Position numbers and translations under genes: made by a program. A stretch of 36,289 nt of DNA, from assembly GCA_028456385.1 (NCBI GenBank), contig JALNQF010000389.1, forward strand, positions 1 to 36,289, written 5' to 3'. The notes under the pieces are model-generated. The model ran no database searches. It saw nothing but the letters and a program-made list of their open reading frames with translations, and was not told the DNA's origin. This DNA comes from Ophiosphaerella korrae (Eukaryota > Ascomycota > Dothideomycetes > Pleosporales > Phaeosphaeriaceae). This document shows positions 1-10,291 of this stretch, piece by piece; positions within the stretch are counted from its first letter, which is position 1, and every line of letters starts with the position of its first letter.

Positions 1-269
1 CTAGCCTACTAAACACTAGATGAAATAAAAATTGAATTTTATACGCTAATAAAAAAGTTCTATTAGGTTGAATTTTACAAAAAAAAAAGTCCTCTAAACA
101 GTTTAAATCCTAGCTTGTATTTGCTTAGTAATTAAAATTTGTAGTATGCTAAAATAAAGTCTTAGATATGTTCTTTAAAATTTATGTTCGCTTATATTTT
201 TAGCTATTATATTCGTAGAGTTATTACTAGTTGAAAACTATAACTTTTTTTTGGGCTTTTTTTTCGTGT
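1..269. other. AT-rich non-coding edge sequence
   Basis: No open frame or recognisable family is visible. Unlike the sequence that follows, this stretch still contains several TG and CA dinucleotides and runs of A and T. It does not match the equivalent part of the right-hand gypsy copy, which begins to align only near 283. The left retroelement therefore appears truncated or interrupted here. Confidence 0.5.
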
Positions 270-282
270 CACCCTACTGTAT

Positions 283-600
283 ATTGTATTCTTTATACTT
301 CTATAAACTTCTTTAATATAAAGTTTTGTATAGCTCTACTATTAATTATTAATTGTACTTTTTTCTCTTAGTATATACTTATTTTTATAATATATAGGCC
401 TCTTATACCTTCTAATTAATCTTGTTTAGGTATCTTTATAAATTATCTATCTTTCTAAGGCTATAGCTCTACTTTAAGCTTATATTTCTTGTATTTAGGA
501 TATTTATTATACTTGCACTTGTACTATAGTCTTCTTTAGATATATTTCTTAGATAGTTTTAGTCTAGGCCTTACTACTACGTAACCTTCTTCTAGTATTG
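283..600 (-). pseudogene. Retropepsin relic, left copy
   Basis: The minus-strand frame around 343-332 reads N-S-R-A followed by a residue pair and N-F-I, where gypsy retropepsins have D-S-G-A..NFI. Asp to Asn and Gly to Arg are both single G-to-A changes on the coding strand. The same NSR state is present in the right copy at 33159-33148. The protease would have cut the Gag-Pol polyprotein; loss of the catalytic aspartate means this copy is dead. Confidence 0.65.
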
Positions 601-1489
601 TTTCTTATCCTTAGATATCTTCTACTAGAATTACTTTTATATAATTATAGCCTCTTCTTCTTATAAGCTATATACTATTATTTACTTTAGGATTTCTATA
701 TATAATATAATTCTTATCTAGGTATACTAGCTATAATACTTTAAAGTGTACTAGATATTTTAAGTTTATTATTTTATTGTCCCCCTCCTAGTATTTGTCT
801 TTTCTAAGCGTATTTATAGTTAAGACGTAGTATACTACTAGTATTCTTAGTGTATAGGCTTTGTTAATCTATTATGTCTTCTTTATAAAGAACTACTATT
901 CCCTTTATATAGGTATTCTTCTTACTATAACTATATATTACTTTATCTATTCTTAAAATAGTATAAACTTTATTTCTTTAGGGTTGCGTTCTTTCTAGTC
1001 TTTATACGCTTCTTCTATACCTATAACTAGTAAGTATTTTTAAATAAACTTCTATTCTTTATTTTATTCCTCTATATCTATTATTATATAGCTATTATAG
1101 CTATATATATCTAGCTAGGTATACTCTATACTTCTTATACTTCTTTATTCTTTACTTCTCTATTCTTTAGATATAATTGTAGTAGTCTTCTTATCCTCTA
1201 CTAGTCCTTTAGCGGGGATTAATAGGGTCTAGAGCTTTTCCCTTTCTAAGTCTTCTATTAGTAGGTCTATTATATATACTATTTCTTTTAGCTATACTTT
1301 TATTCTTTCTTTTATTACTACTACTCTATTCTTCTATAAAAACTATCTTACTCTCTATTTACTAGAAAAATATATATAGTAGTCCTCTTTATAACAAAAG
1401 GTCTAATAGAGTATTATATATTGTATTTCTTTACTCCTAGCTACTTTTTCTTAAGGTTTAGCCTATACTTTTAGTACTTCTTTCTTGCC

Positions 1490-2610
1490 TTTAGTTATCT
1501 TTAATTAAGCTTCTTTATCTTTCTTATAGTCCTTACTTCTATAGTCCTTTATAAAGTATCCTAGTTTTCTATATTTATAATATACTATATCTTTTTTCTT
1601 TTATAATTAGTAATCTTTTACGTAGTAGCCTTTCTTACTATAGTTAAAGTACGTAAAGTCTTTATTCTTCTTCTTTTTCTTATCCTTATTAGTATTAAGG
1701 ATTATAAGGTCTCTACTATCCTAGTTTTGTAGTTAGTTCTTATACTTATTTTTCTTCTATTCTTAAAGATTATTATTAATTTATATTACTTATTATTTTA
1801 AAGCTTCTAATATCCTTAGTTTCTCTATATAAATTATTTTATATCTAATTTTTGTATTTAATCTTTATTTAAATTGTAATATTAAAGATACTTTATTCTA
1901 TTCTATATTTTATACTAGTTATTTAAAGTATAATATATATTCTAGAACACTCTTACTCTATATAAGCCTTTTAAGTTTTTCTTTAGCTTATTAGGTAATA
2001 TCTATGTCCCTAAATACTACTCTTATTCGTTTAGTAAAGTATTTATAACTTCTAAAGATAGCTTTAGTTTAACCTTCTATATTATTAGAGCGTATATTGT
2101 ATAGTTTATCTAATAAGGTTTAAACTATCTTATTATATATTCCTTAAGATATATTCTAATATATATTACTCTCTTTTCTTCTATATTAAAGTATAGTACT
2201 TGTATATCTATTTAGAGTTATACTAATACTATAAAGAGTCTTAGTTTTTCTCTTGTTCTATTAAACTTCTTAAGTACTAGTATCTTAGGTAGTTTCTTCG
2301 TTGCACTTATCTCTAGTCTTTAGGTAATTAATTCTATCTAGTTCTATCCTTTAATAATAGCTTTAATTTATACTTTATTCTATTTTAAATAATCCTATAG
2401 TTCTTTGTTCTACGTTTCTAAAGCGTTAATTACTATTTTTATATCTTCTTTTTTAGAGATTAAGTTATTTATATATTCTCTAATTACCTTCTATACTATA
2501 TTATCTAACTTGTAACTACTTATAGGTGCTTTAGCTACTTTTTTAGTTAAACTTTCTACTATCGTGTTAGCTAGACCGTACGCTACTTACGCTTCGCTCC
2601 TCGCAATAAC
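1490..2610 (-). pseudogene. gag/nucleocapsid relic with two RIP-mutated CCHC knuckles
   Basis: In one minus-strand frame, 1651-1610 and 1582-1541 each encode 14 residues with exact C-x2-C-x4-H-x4-C spacing. All eight zinc ligands are now Tyr: TGC/TGT became TAC/TAT, and CAC became TAC. Intervening residues such as KKG and KDY, and a lysine-rich linker, fit nucleocapsid knuckles. Stop codons interrupt the frame between and after them. The gag core should lie upstream (toward 2600), but there I see only degenerate sequence. In a live element this domain packages the element's RNA; this copy cannot bind zinc. Confidence 0.75.
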
Positions 2611-2623
2611 TAAATTAGTAAGG

Positions 2624-3008
2624 TGTAATAGGGGCACTAGGGTTAACTTCCTAGTAACTACTAGGTATTAGTAGATTAAGAGGTAATAGTAAAGGTTTGT
2701 ATTGTAATCTATAATAGGCTTATAACAATAGAATAATTCTTGCAATGTTAATGTATTGTCGCTCGTAGTTAATAATTAAATTACTAATACTATCCTAATA
2801 ATGCGCATTATTACTAACTATATACCTATAATCCCTTAGCCTACTTTGTGCTTCGTGTTTGCTAAGATCGCGAATCGCGAATTTGTCACGTGTCCCTATT
2901 GTAGTTAGTCTCCTAATTAGTTTATTACCCTATAGGTTATATGTGTTGTCGTCATCTATAGTAGGGCTAATTAGTTCTAATTAGTTTTCCCTTGTTATAG
3001 CCGTAACA
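2624..3008 (-). repeat. LTR of the left gypsy copy (5' LTR)
   Basis: The plus strand begins TGTAATAGGGGCACTAGGGT and ends TTGTTATAGCCGTAACA, giving TG..CA termini. It aligns with the LTR at 28841-29298 over its first ~200 bases and its last ~130. It is about 385 bp against 458 bp: the four ~31-bp palindromic repeats of the right LTR are replaced here by an unrelated, GC-richer stretch around 2835-2890. Its position upstream of gag makes it the 5' LTR of a minus-strand element. Confidence 0.75.
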
Positions 3009-3840
3009 GTATATCTTAAAAAACAGTATACTTAGATAACTCTACCTAGCGAGTATAGTATAGCTTTAAGTAGTAGTAGCTATACAAATAATACGCTTAT
3101 ACTAGAGTAGCTAAAGTACTTTTACTCTTACTCGTTACTACGCTAAGTAGGTGCCTAAAGACTACTTATCTTAGATAGGTTCAGCGCCTACTTAACTCTT
3201 AAGTTTCTTAAATACTACGACGATTACTAGATAATACTATTTACGCTGCCGCCTTATACCTTGTAGGACTTGCAGCTACTTAATATAGTTTGTTTTAGCC
3301 TTATAAACACTACTATAAACGCTTAGTTAAAGCAGCTACGCGCACTGGCTGCGCTAACTTTAATAAACTAGAGTTTTTCGCTGCGATAGAAGGTATTAGA
3401 GCGCAAGCTTTTAAGCCATCTACAATTAAAAAGGCGTGGGAGTTAGCAGATATTTGGCCGTAGAATCCACTGACTGTTGTCAGATAAGAAGCATGTAATA
3501 CAGCGATTTCAGCTGTTGCCTTCGCAGAAACACCTACCCATAGCTGTTGCCTTCGCAGAAATGCGATCCGAAGCACGATCAGATGCGCGATCAGATGCGC
3601 GATAGCATGTGCGCAGAGAAGCGCAACAGATTCCGGGTGAACCTGGAATCTGCTGATTGGCTCGCTTGAGCTAGTGCGGCGATCTGATTGGCTCGGCGCA
3701 CGAGCGTGACGATCGCCAAGCGGCCAACCCCGCCGCAGCTGAAAGATCGCAGCCTCGACCCTCACGAACAAAGGAATTGAACAAAGGATCTCACATGCAA
3801 GGAGATGGACTACGTCAGTACAACTGATACAACAAAGAAA
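3009..3840. other. RIP transition zone with short direct repeats, no supported gene
   Basis: Sequence up to about 3330 is TA-rich and resembles decayed repeat DNA of unknown origin. From about 3400 the composition becomes normal. A 20-bp direct repeat (AGCTGTTGCCTTCGCAGAAA) occurs at 3511-3530 and 3542-3561, and GATCAGATGCGC is repeated near 3577-3600. A 152-codon frame on the minus strand (3313-3771) has no recognisable domain, overlaps these repeats, and is probably spurious. Confidence 0.5.
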
Positions 3841-3989
3841 CTAGCACCTCAACAGATTGAGTGCTGAGGATCCGACTCGCCGCCGTCTCGAGAGACCTAG
3901 CCGAGACCGCCGCATCGCAGATACATAGGTAGAGCGCAGGGCCAGAGATAGAAGAGGACAGAGATCAATCAATCCACTCAATTCGCACT

Positions 3990-4483
3990 CAAGTTCACAT
4001 CCATCAATTTGTGACCGAAAATCTGACAATTGTATACCAAAAGCTACCGCGAAGCGCTGAGAGCTCTGCGAGCGAGCTACACCGGCCAGAGCGCCGCCGG
4101 CTACGAGATCTCTCTAAATACGATGAGTTTATAGATGGAGTTGGAGAGCTACTCGCAGAGCAGGACCGTCAAGGCTGCCCAGATATGGAGTTATTGAGTA
4201 TGCTCGAGTGGGCTGAGGTGCACGCCAGGTCTGCTCGCACCGCAGAGCGTGAGCTACACCAAATAACTGCAGTACAACGAGAGCGACTACAACGCCAAAA
4301 AGCTAGCCAGAGGCAAGTCAAAGGCGATAAACACTCTGGGGTACTTACACTGCAGCTTCAGCTCGAGCTGCAGTAGACGCGCGCATTGAAAAGGATGCTG
4401 AGAAGGTCGCGCGCGCTGCAGCAAGGAAGCACAAAGCTGACCAACAACGCATTGCAGACCAGCGCCTCAGCGCGCAGCAGTAG
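3990..4483 (+). pseudogene. pogo/Fot-like DDE transposase, C-terminal relic (frameshifted)
   Basis: The frame from 4011 encodes a Glu/Arg/Gln-rich helical region that includes a GVLT motif. A shift near 4335-4352 is then needed to enter a second frame that runs to a TAG at 4481-4483 and encodes an Ala/Lys/Arg/Gln-rich tail (for example DARIEKDAEKVARAAARKHK). A 'GGVLT' motif followed by a basic coiled-coil tail is typical of the C-termini of fungal pogo/Fot/Tigger transposases. The catalytic DDE domain is not present upstream. The assignment rests on composition and the GVLT-tail arrangement, so another transposase family is possible. Confidence 0.55.
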
Positions 4484-4500
4484 TCTCCAAATTGTAGCTC

Positions 4501-4747
4501 TGTATTGTATATATACTATACTCAAACTTGACTATTTTGGAGCCTCACTTTTCACCTGCGTTGAGTAGTTATTGGAGTTGAGGCCTCTGGCTCCACGCCG
4601 TAGCTGCCCAACTCGTACATCTACTCGCGCGATATCTCTACGAACTTGAGTAGTTTACACTCAAAACTACTATTCCATATAGTATATATAGTATACTCAA
4701 ACTTTCTCGTTTTAGAGCTTCAATTTACATCTGCGTTGTGCAATTAT
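4501..4747. repeat. Direct repeat pair of ~70 bp (4501-4571 and 4680-4747)
   Basis: Both copies run from a TATATATACTATACTCAAACTT-like start, through a segment resembling TTTTGGAGCCTCACTTTTCA, to CTGCGTTG..TAGTTAT or CAATTAT. They are diverged and spaced about 178 bp apart. They lie between the transposase relic and the 3' end of the DUF7703 gene. They could be a terminal or subterminal repeat left by a DNA transposon; no terminal inverted repeat pairing was confirmed. Confidence 0.5.
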
Positions 4748-5790
4748 AACTCTTGCAAGACAAATTTGCATACAAATCGGTCGTTGGGCTGTCCACGGCC
4801 AAGGTGCTCCGCACCTTGGCCAGTGCGGCGAGTAGTAGGGATCATGTCAATTTCATTTAGAGTTACTTCCGGCCTCGTTTTTGACAACTGCGCCTCATTG
4901 TTATCGGTTTTGCCAATGCTGTCCATCTCTATGGGGGAGCCATGGCCATCCGAAATGGTGCCGGGTCCGGTCTTTCTGCTCTCAAAGGTACTCAGGTGAA
5001 AGTTACCACTGGGGCTTCTCCTATCCGTCACAATATGGACAAGTTGGTTGAGGATAGAGAATTCGATTTTTAGTTTGATGCTGTACACGGCAGTTTTGTA
5101 TGTCGTCTGAATCTCATAGTGGCCGGTGAATTGGACGACCAATAGGGTAATGTCGAGTACCACAACCACGATGTTCACGAAAATAAGGTGCGCAAGTAGC
5201 TTTCGTAGGGGCCCTTGACTATAATTGTCGCCGTTTCCTAGCAAATGCACCGTCTCATAGATGTAAATGGCAGAAATAATGGCCTCCTGGATAGAGAACA
5301 TGACAATCTGAATCTTGTCGTATAGCACGAAGATACGAATGAGGTAAGCCGATTGCGTAGATTCTGAACTCAGTGCTAGGGCTATGACGGGACAGTGTAT
5401 AAAGACGGCGTTGAAGATAATCATGTATAGTACCCAGTGGATCCTCCTCTTGTCCCGAACGACGAGATGTAGCCGAGAATATAATACCAGTGACTGTCCT
5501 GTCACCATACATGCCCAGCCGACACCAATTATGCCGCTTGATAGCACGTTTATAGTGACGACCTGGAAGTATTTAATGATAAATCCAACGGCGTGGGGGG
5601 CGATACCCCAAGTGGCGATGATGAGGCTCCAAAAGTATATATCCTTTTGATGTTTGAAGGTTGCGAAGATGAGGAAGGTAAGCTCGATAACGTTATATAG
5701 CGCTATAGACAGGAACGCTCCCATGGTCATGAGGATTGGTAAGCCAACATTCACGCCACCGATGACGCCCACATCCTGCTCTTTCGGCAT
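4744..5790 (-). CDS. DUF7703 family multi-pass membrane protein
   Basis: A single uninterrupted 348-codon gene without introns. The N-terminus has the family signature GGVNVGLPILMTMGAF followed by about seven hydrophobic segments (roughly residues 18-42, 52-74, 77-100, 116-140, 157-180, 196-220, and a weaker one near 232-250). Conserved-looking blocks include ATWGIAPHAVGF, MVTGQSLVLYSRLHLVVRD, IYIYETV, and GHYEIQTTYKTAVYSIKLKIEFSILNQLV. The tail after about residue 255 is hydrophilic and variable. DUF7703 proteins are fungal membrane proteins with a seven-helix layout; their function is unknown to me. No RIP-type stops are present although repeat relics lie just downstream. A perfect 11-bp hairpin lies in the tail coding region (4797-4821). 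Confidence 0.88.
   Translation of the reverse strand: MPKEQDVGVIGGVNVGLPILMTMGAFLSIALYNVIELTFLIFATFKHQKDIYFWSLIIATWGIAPHAVGFIIKYFQVVTINVLSSGIIGVGWACMVTGQSLVLYSRLHLVVRDKRRIHWVLYMIIFNAVFIHCPVIALALSSESTQSAYLIRIFVLYDKIQIVMFSIQEAIISAIYIYETVHLLGNGDNYSQGPLRKLLAHLIFVNIVVVVLDITLLVVQFTGHYEIQTTYKTAVYSIKLKIEFSILNQLVHIVTDRRSPSGNFHLSTFESRKTGPGTISDGHGSPIEMDSIGKTDNNEAQLSKTRPEVTLNEIDMIPTTRRTGQGAEHLGRGQPNDRFVCKFVLQEL
4797..4821. other. Perfect hairpin inside the DUF7703 tail
   Basis: Arms GGCCAAGGTGC and GCACCTTGGCC of 11 bp flank the 3-nt loop TCC. It encodes part of the Gly/Gln/Arg-rich tail about 20 codons before the stop. Confidence 0.8.
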
Positions 5791-7500
5791 AATCGTAGAG
5801 GAAGAGTGGGTTGAGCTTGGAAAGTGTCGTTGAGAAGTGCGGTTTGGAAAGATTGCAATTGTTGTGCTTCAAGGGTAAAATAATGGTGAGAAGGTGTCGT
5901 GACCAAAAATTATGAGCCAACGCTGCTACCTCGAACAGACTAATATCTGTTGTAGGATTACTCTGGTGGTACAATGAATATATAGGCCTGATATGACTTC
6001 TCCTGAGATGAAAATGCAAAGTTCAGGGGCTAATGTGTCGGCACGCAAAGCGCTGTAAAGTCTTTTGTTCCCCAAAACTTCACATGCGACCAAAATTATG
6101 CAAGCAAGCCCTTACAGGTGTGACAGGCGTTCTTAGTAGTCCCTCGAATGTAAATTGTCACACAGTCTCATGCTCATTGGTTGATTTGTATGCCTTTGGA
6201 ACTGGGAACCTGACTCAATATCATAGAGTTTACGGTAACCTGCATGAAAGGCACGCCATGCTCCTTTGATGACCGTTTAGATCTACAAGGCCCTGTATTC
6301 GTCAAAGTTTCAGCCATAGAAGAGGCACAAGCTACTAATGTCGATAAATGGCCCACGAAGCGGGAGGGTGCAAAATTTGGCACGACTGTTCAGCTTAGCA
6401 CACGCATTGACGCCTGCAGCAATGAATCTAGCGCTCGGACGCCAACTCCCCGCTCCCCGCTCCCCGCTCCCCGTCAAGCTAAATGCTCAACTTCAACTAC
6501 GCCATAAATCTAGGCGCACCATTGAGCTTAGAAGCCGGTAGTTTTCTACGCAAATTCTGTTCGTTGATTGCCTTCTTTCAAGTGTATCTGCGATTCGAGC
6601 ACCGGGATTGAGGAACTCTCCCGTGTTGGTCAAGAGCTGAACTAACTCAAAATACTATCAGACCATATTTTTTACTTTGCTTTTTGAGATGGCAGTGGCA
6701 TTGATTATTGGCCATTCGAGGGCTGCGTCCAACGACTTAGATGGTCTACGGCAACGCTTCCGATTCGGCTGTGGAAGTTCCGTGGCGCCTGGGGAATTCC
6801 GAAGAGCTTTCTGCTGTTGATTTTTGCGAATCACATCACTCGAGTATGTCATGTGCTATCTAAAGGCAACAATAGCACGGCCAATAACTCTCCATACATG
6901 CAAGTATGAGAGGTGTTGGGCCTTTTGAAGAGAGAGGCTGGATTGTGCGTTGTTGCCACTGACAAGCCTGGTTGGGATCCACTGCAGCGTGCGAAAACGA
7001 AAAGCCGATTGTGCACGGCTCTGTGACGCAGAATCGGTCAACGGGGATCCTGACCAGGCTGGGCACTACAGGGGTTTGTAGCCCGCGTCTGTGCAGTGGC
7101 GCGCTACAAACCCGCTCATCGGGGTGCTAGTAGAATCGCCGATGAAGCTGTCAATCTGTCTGGGAAGTTTCCAAATTTTGGGGAAAACGGTGAGCCGGTT
7201 GCTAGAGCAATGGACCCATTGCGTCAAGTCTGATTCGCGAATCCGCGCACCACGGCCCGTTAGTGGCAACAATCATCAGAACCTCATATCCCATCTATGC
7301 TTTGGAAATCTCAGTTCTCTCGCACGTGTGTGTGTTCTATTATGGCCATGCACCCTGAGGATATGGGCCATTACCATGCGCCAGCTACATATATCCTTCC
7401 TGTTCTTTGCTTTCTCCATTTTAGAAGCCCCTATGAGTCCCGCTGATTCCTTGTCTAACACCATGCTCAACTAAAGAAAGGAAGAGAAAGTAATACAATA
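5791..7500. other. Intergenic, no supported gene
   Basis: All open frames here are under 130 codons, overlap each other on both strands, and show no family I recognise. Visible structure: four perfect copies of a 7-bp unit (CTCCCCG) at 6446-6473, and an imperfect inverted repeat near 7072-7113 with arms GGGTTTGTAGC and GCTACAAACCC. Confidence 0.5.
6446..6473. repeat. 7-bp tandem repeat, 4 units
   Basis: The unit CTCCCCG occurs four times without mismatch. Polypyrimidine on the plus strand. Confidence 0.9.
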
Positions 7501-7514
7501 CTATACATAAGAGG

Positions 7515-8020
7515 GATTCAAATAGAAGGTAAGCCTAGATCTGGTCTTAGTGCCTCGTGTCCGCAGGACTATTCCCGCGTCGTACGTTTCTTTATTGTCC
7601 GCGCAATCGTCTTCTACGCTCGCTGTATCCTATCAACCCGCCTGTAGCCTTCCTATGTCTTTTGCAAACTCGATCGTAGCCCTAACTGCCTCTGTATTAG
7701 CCTTCTACTGCTCCATCAGGCCATCGGCGTTATGTCCCCTTTCTTTCCAGCTCGAGTAGCCTCCTAGCGCGTCCGAAAGGTCTCCAAACCGTCCGCCATG
7801 CTCCTGCCTCAACTTCGTTCTCTGCCGCTGCCACTATCTGCACGAGAACAGGAAATGTGCTATTGACTCTGCTACTAATGGTGCCTTGGTGCTCAGGTCT
7901 CCGCTCTTGAGCTGATTAGATGACACAATCTTCACGCTTGCAATGCTCTTGTTCCCGTTTTGCTCGATTGCACGCTCTGCGTGGGCTTTACGGTTGCGGG
8001 GGTTCATCGCCGGAAAGGGC
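7515..8020 (-). pseudogene. Possible LINE (Tad1-like) ORF1 relic
   Basis: Minus-strand reading from about 8013 gives AMNPRNRKAHAERAIEQNG followed by a block with SVKIVSSNQLKSGDLS. The 'NQLKSGDL' block resembles a conserved segment of fungal LINE ORF1 proteins. It hits a stop near 7830. A second frame (about 7835-7520) gives coiled-coil-like sequence with KANTEAVRATIEFAKDIGRL and more stops. The order of the two pieces and the absence of a recognisable reverse transcriptase downstream weaken the call. It could also be an unrelated decayed gene. Confidence 0.3.
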
Positions 8021-9430
8021 CTGTACAGTCAGCGGATCTTTAATGACCTTATTGCATCTGCACAATTGGTGTATTATATTTACTTGCTAGTGGGAGGCCT
8101 CTAGTTGCCGCTGCGGCGTATGACACTGGCCCATTCGTCTGCTATTGTGGTGTTTTATTCTTGATCTCCCCCTTTACAGCCTGACTAGTTTGGCTTATTT
8201 TTGTTTAGGTACGGTAGTTATAGATTCTCTAGTATTCCGGATTCAGCTAAATATTGTAATAGCGCTATAAGCAAAGATCTGCACAATGTCCACGAGCGAG
8301 AGCTGAGCTTCCTTTGTCTTTTTTTTGTAATCTGAGCAACTCTCATCGAGGCAATACTCTCTGTTCATAGTCAGTCACTACTATAGCGCTGTGGCCTTTC
8401 CTTCCTTATATTGCAACTACGTTGGCTGGGCATCTCTTATGGGTTTCTTGGTGCTTTTTACACCATGCTCTGATGATGTAACGGAGATGGTTGCATTTAT
8501 ATTGGACTTAGGTGTACTCGCACATGCTGGCATAGGGTTATTAAGGATATTAGATTTAGGGGACATAGATGATAATATCGATATATACAAGCCATATACT
8601 TTTAGCTTGTGAGACGGCAGCGCATCTTTCATCTGGGCATGCGAGGCGTTAGTGTCAAACTCTACGCATGTGGGGACATGCGCAACAGCGTAAGTTGCCA
8701 TATGTCGGCAGTAATGAGATCTATACACTGGTTCAAAGCTAGTAGGGCTCTGTTCGATGGCGTAACGTGGCATACTGAGCACGCTGCCCTCAGGTCGTGA
8801 GCTTATTTTCAAAAAATCCTTCTAGAGTTATTTCCTACCTTGCTTGAGGTTAGAGAATGGTCCCTTCTAACACTGCGCATGTTGGTCTGTGTTTAATCAG
8901 CTGCACTGTGCACTTGTGAGTTCCTTCTCTGGGCCTGTCTCCTATGTACCAACAACCTACTAGAGCAGTTCACATATCAACACTCTATATAACTTCACGA
9001 TACGTCGAGTGCTTACGGTATAACGATTCCCATCTCAAGGTTTCTTGTATCCAACCCTTGGGCAGTTATCTATATCTATATCTATCTATATACTAACAGA
9101 CTACTTTCAACTCCGTAACTACTCTGCTGCACCACCCCAAATTACCTGTAAATTGATCGCTATATCTGCCGCTACCTTGTCCTCAAATTTCAAGTCTATA
9201 TAATGTCTGTAGCTGTTGCTGGAGCCCTGCAAACTTGTCGTTTTCCGTCCGTGCCCGCCTCTTTTTTGTTCGCGCCCTCTGCACTGTCGCCCAGATTAAG
9301 CATTACCCGCTCTCCCCTTTTCTTCCTCTCCTTCTTTCTTCCTCTTATCTCTTCTTTTTCAACGTAGAAAAGTAGTCAAACAAAGGTAAGAAATAGTACA
9401 TTATAAAGGTAAGGCATTTGTGTGTAGGTA
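8021..9430. other. Intergenic, no supported gene
   Basis: Short overlapping frames at 8391-8812 occupy both strands and neither matches a family known to me. A short TATC-type microsatellite (CTATATCTATATCTATCTATATAC) lies near 9068-9092. Pyrimidine-rich sequence around 9290-9360 could be promoter-like, but no gene follows it. Confidence 0.4.
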
Positions 9431-9581
9431 GCCTGGCCAACTCAATGCCTGATAGGCAGTCCCATGGACGATCGATAGGCAATCCTATAGGCGATCGATA
9501 GCTAGTCCCGAGGCGATAGATGGCTAATGGATGGGCAGATTGATGGCCAGCTCAATAGCAGATCGATGGCTAGCTTGATAC
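9431..9581. repeat. Degenerate minisatellite, ~21-25 bp units
   Basis: About five or six imperfect units built on GATCGATRGCYARTCC, for example CGATCGATAGGCAATCCTATAG, CGATCGATAGCTAGTCCCGAG and CAGATCGATGGCTAGCTTGATA. The units vary in length and sequence. Confidence 0.75.
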
Positions 9582-9632
9582 CCCTTTCAATCTACAACCC
9601 TCCACCCCTTTTAATCCACAACCCTCTACCCC
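9580..9632. repeat. 24-bp tandem repeat, two units plus a partial third
   Basis: ACCCCTTTCAATCTACAACCCTCC (9580-9603) is followed by ACCCCTTTTAATCCACAACCCTCT (9604-9627) and then ACCCC. The few differences are mainly C/T. It directly follows the GATCGAT minisatellite. Confidence 0.85.
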
Positions 9633-9799
9633 CTATTTATGCTACAAATAAGCCTTACACACACTGGCCAATAAGCTGGCATAAATATAAGCCTGAAGTT
9701 CTCTGAAACAGTCAAATAGGCTTTATCTCACGGTCTACTTTTATGCGGCATTACACGAATCTCTTCGCAGCATTTTTCAGTAAGAGATACGAGTTGGCC

Positions 9800-10016
9800 A
9801 ACGAGTTAGGACGCTGGGGACGTTGGGGCCACATTGTAGGGTATGGCCCGACCGTGCGGCGCCTGTAACCGATACCACTTTTTTTTTCAAACTTTTCCGG
9901 ATAAGCTTGCTTAGTTTACTAACTAATAATGTAAGGCAGATATTACTAATCGTAAGCTTTGCATACAAGCGACAGATTGAGTTAGGATTTGGGGGCCCAA
10001 TGGCCCCAATTGATTA
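9800..10016. other. Possible short decayed element with terminal motifs
   Basis: GAGTTAGGA occurs at about 9803 and again at about 9978, and the inverted motif TTGGGGCCA / TGGCCCCAA lies near 9823 and 9994. The ~190 bp between is AT-rich with no coding sense. This could be a MITE-like relic or chance; no target-site duplication was identified. Confidence 0.25.
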
Positions 10017-10291
10017 AGCTTCTAGTGGGGTATTGCGTTGGGGTCGCACAAACCATGCATGCTACTTAAGATTGGCCAGTGTGCTGTCCGTCGGCCTGAT
10101 AAAAATAAGCATTGCATGCTTACACGGGAATCAACATCTTGGCCACACGACGCCTTATTACCCGAGCTATTTGGCTTCGAGGCGTTTGCCTTGCTCTCCA
10201 CAAACTTCTCATGTTTTGAGTAATCGTTCATGTAATTGAAGGATTTCGAAATTTACGTCGCTGCTCTCACGTTTTGCGTTCTTTTGCGGGG

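Larger units (their letters stand above)
270..3008 (-). mobile_element. RIP-decayed Ty3/gypsy LTR retrotransposon, left copy (5' LTR, gag, protease)
   Basis: On the minus strand this reads LTR (3008-2624), gag with two zinc-knuckle motifs (near 1651-1541) and retropepsin (active-site region near 343-332), then stops aligning near 283. The interval about 283-1200 aligns closely with about 33098-34020, so the same family occurs at both ends of the window. The sequence is extremely TA-rich with TG and CA almost absent, and the frames are full of TAA/TAG, as expected after RIP. The reverse transcriptase and integrase parts are missing from this copy. Confidence 0.85.

Noticed and set aside
3313..3771. 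152-codon minus-strand frame in the RIP transition zone
   Set aside because: It overlaps short direct repeats, has no family signature and runs into TA-rich decayed DNA.
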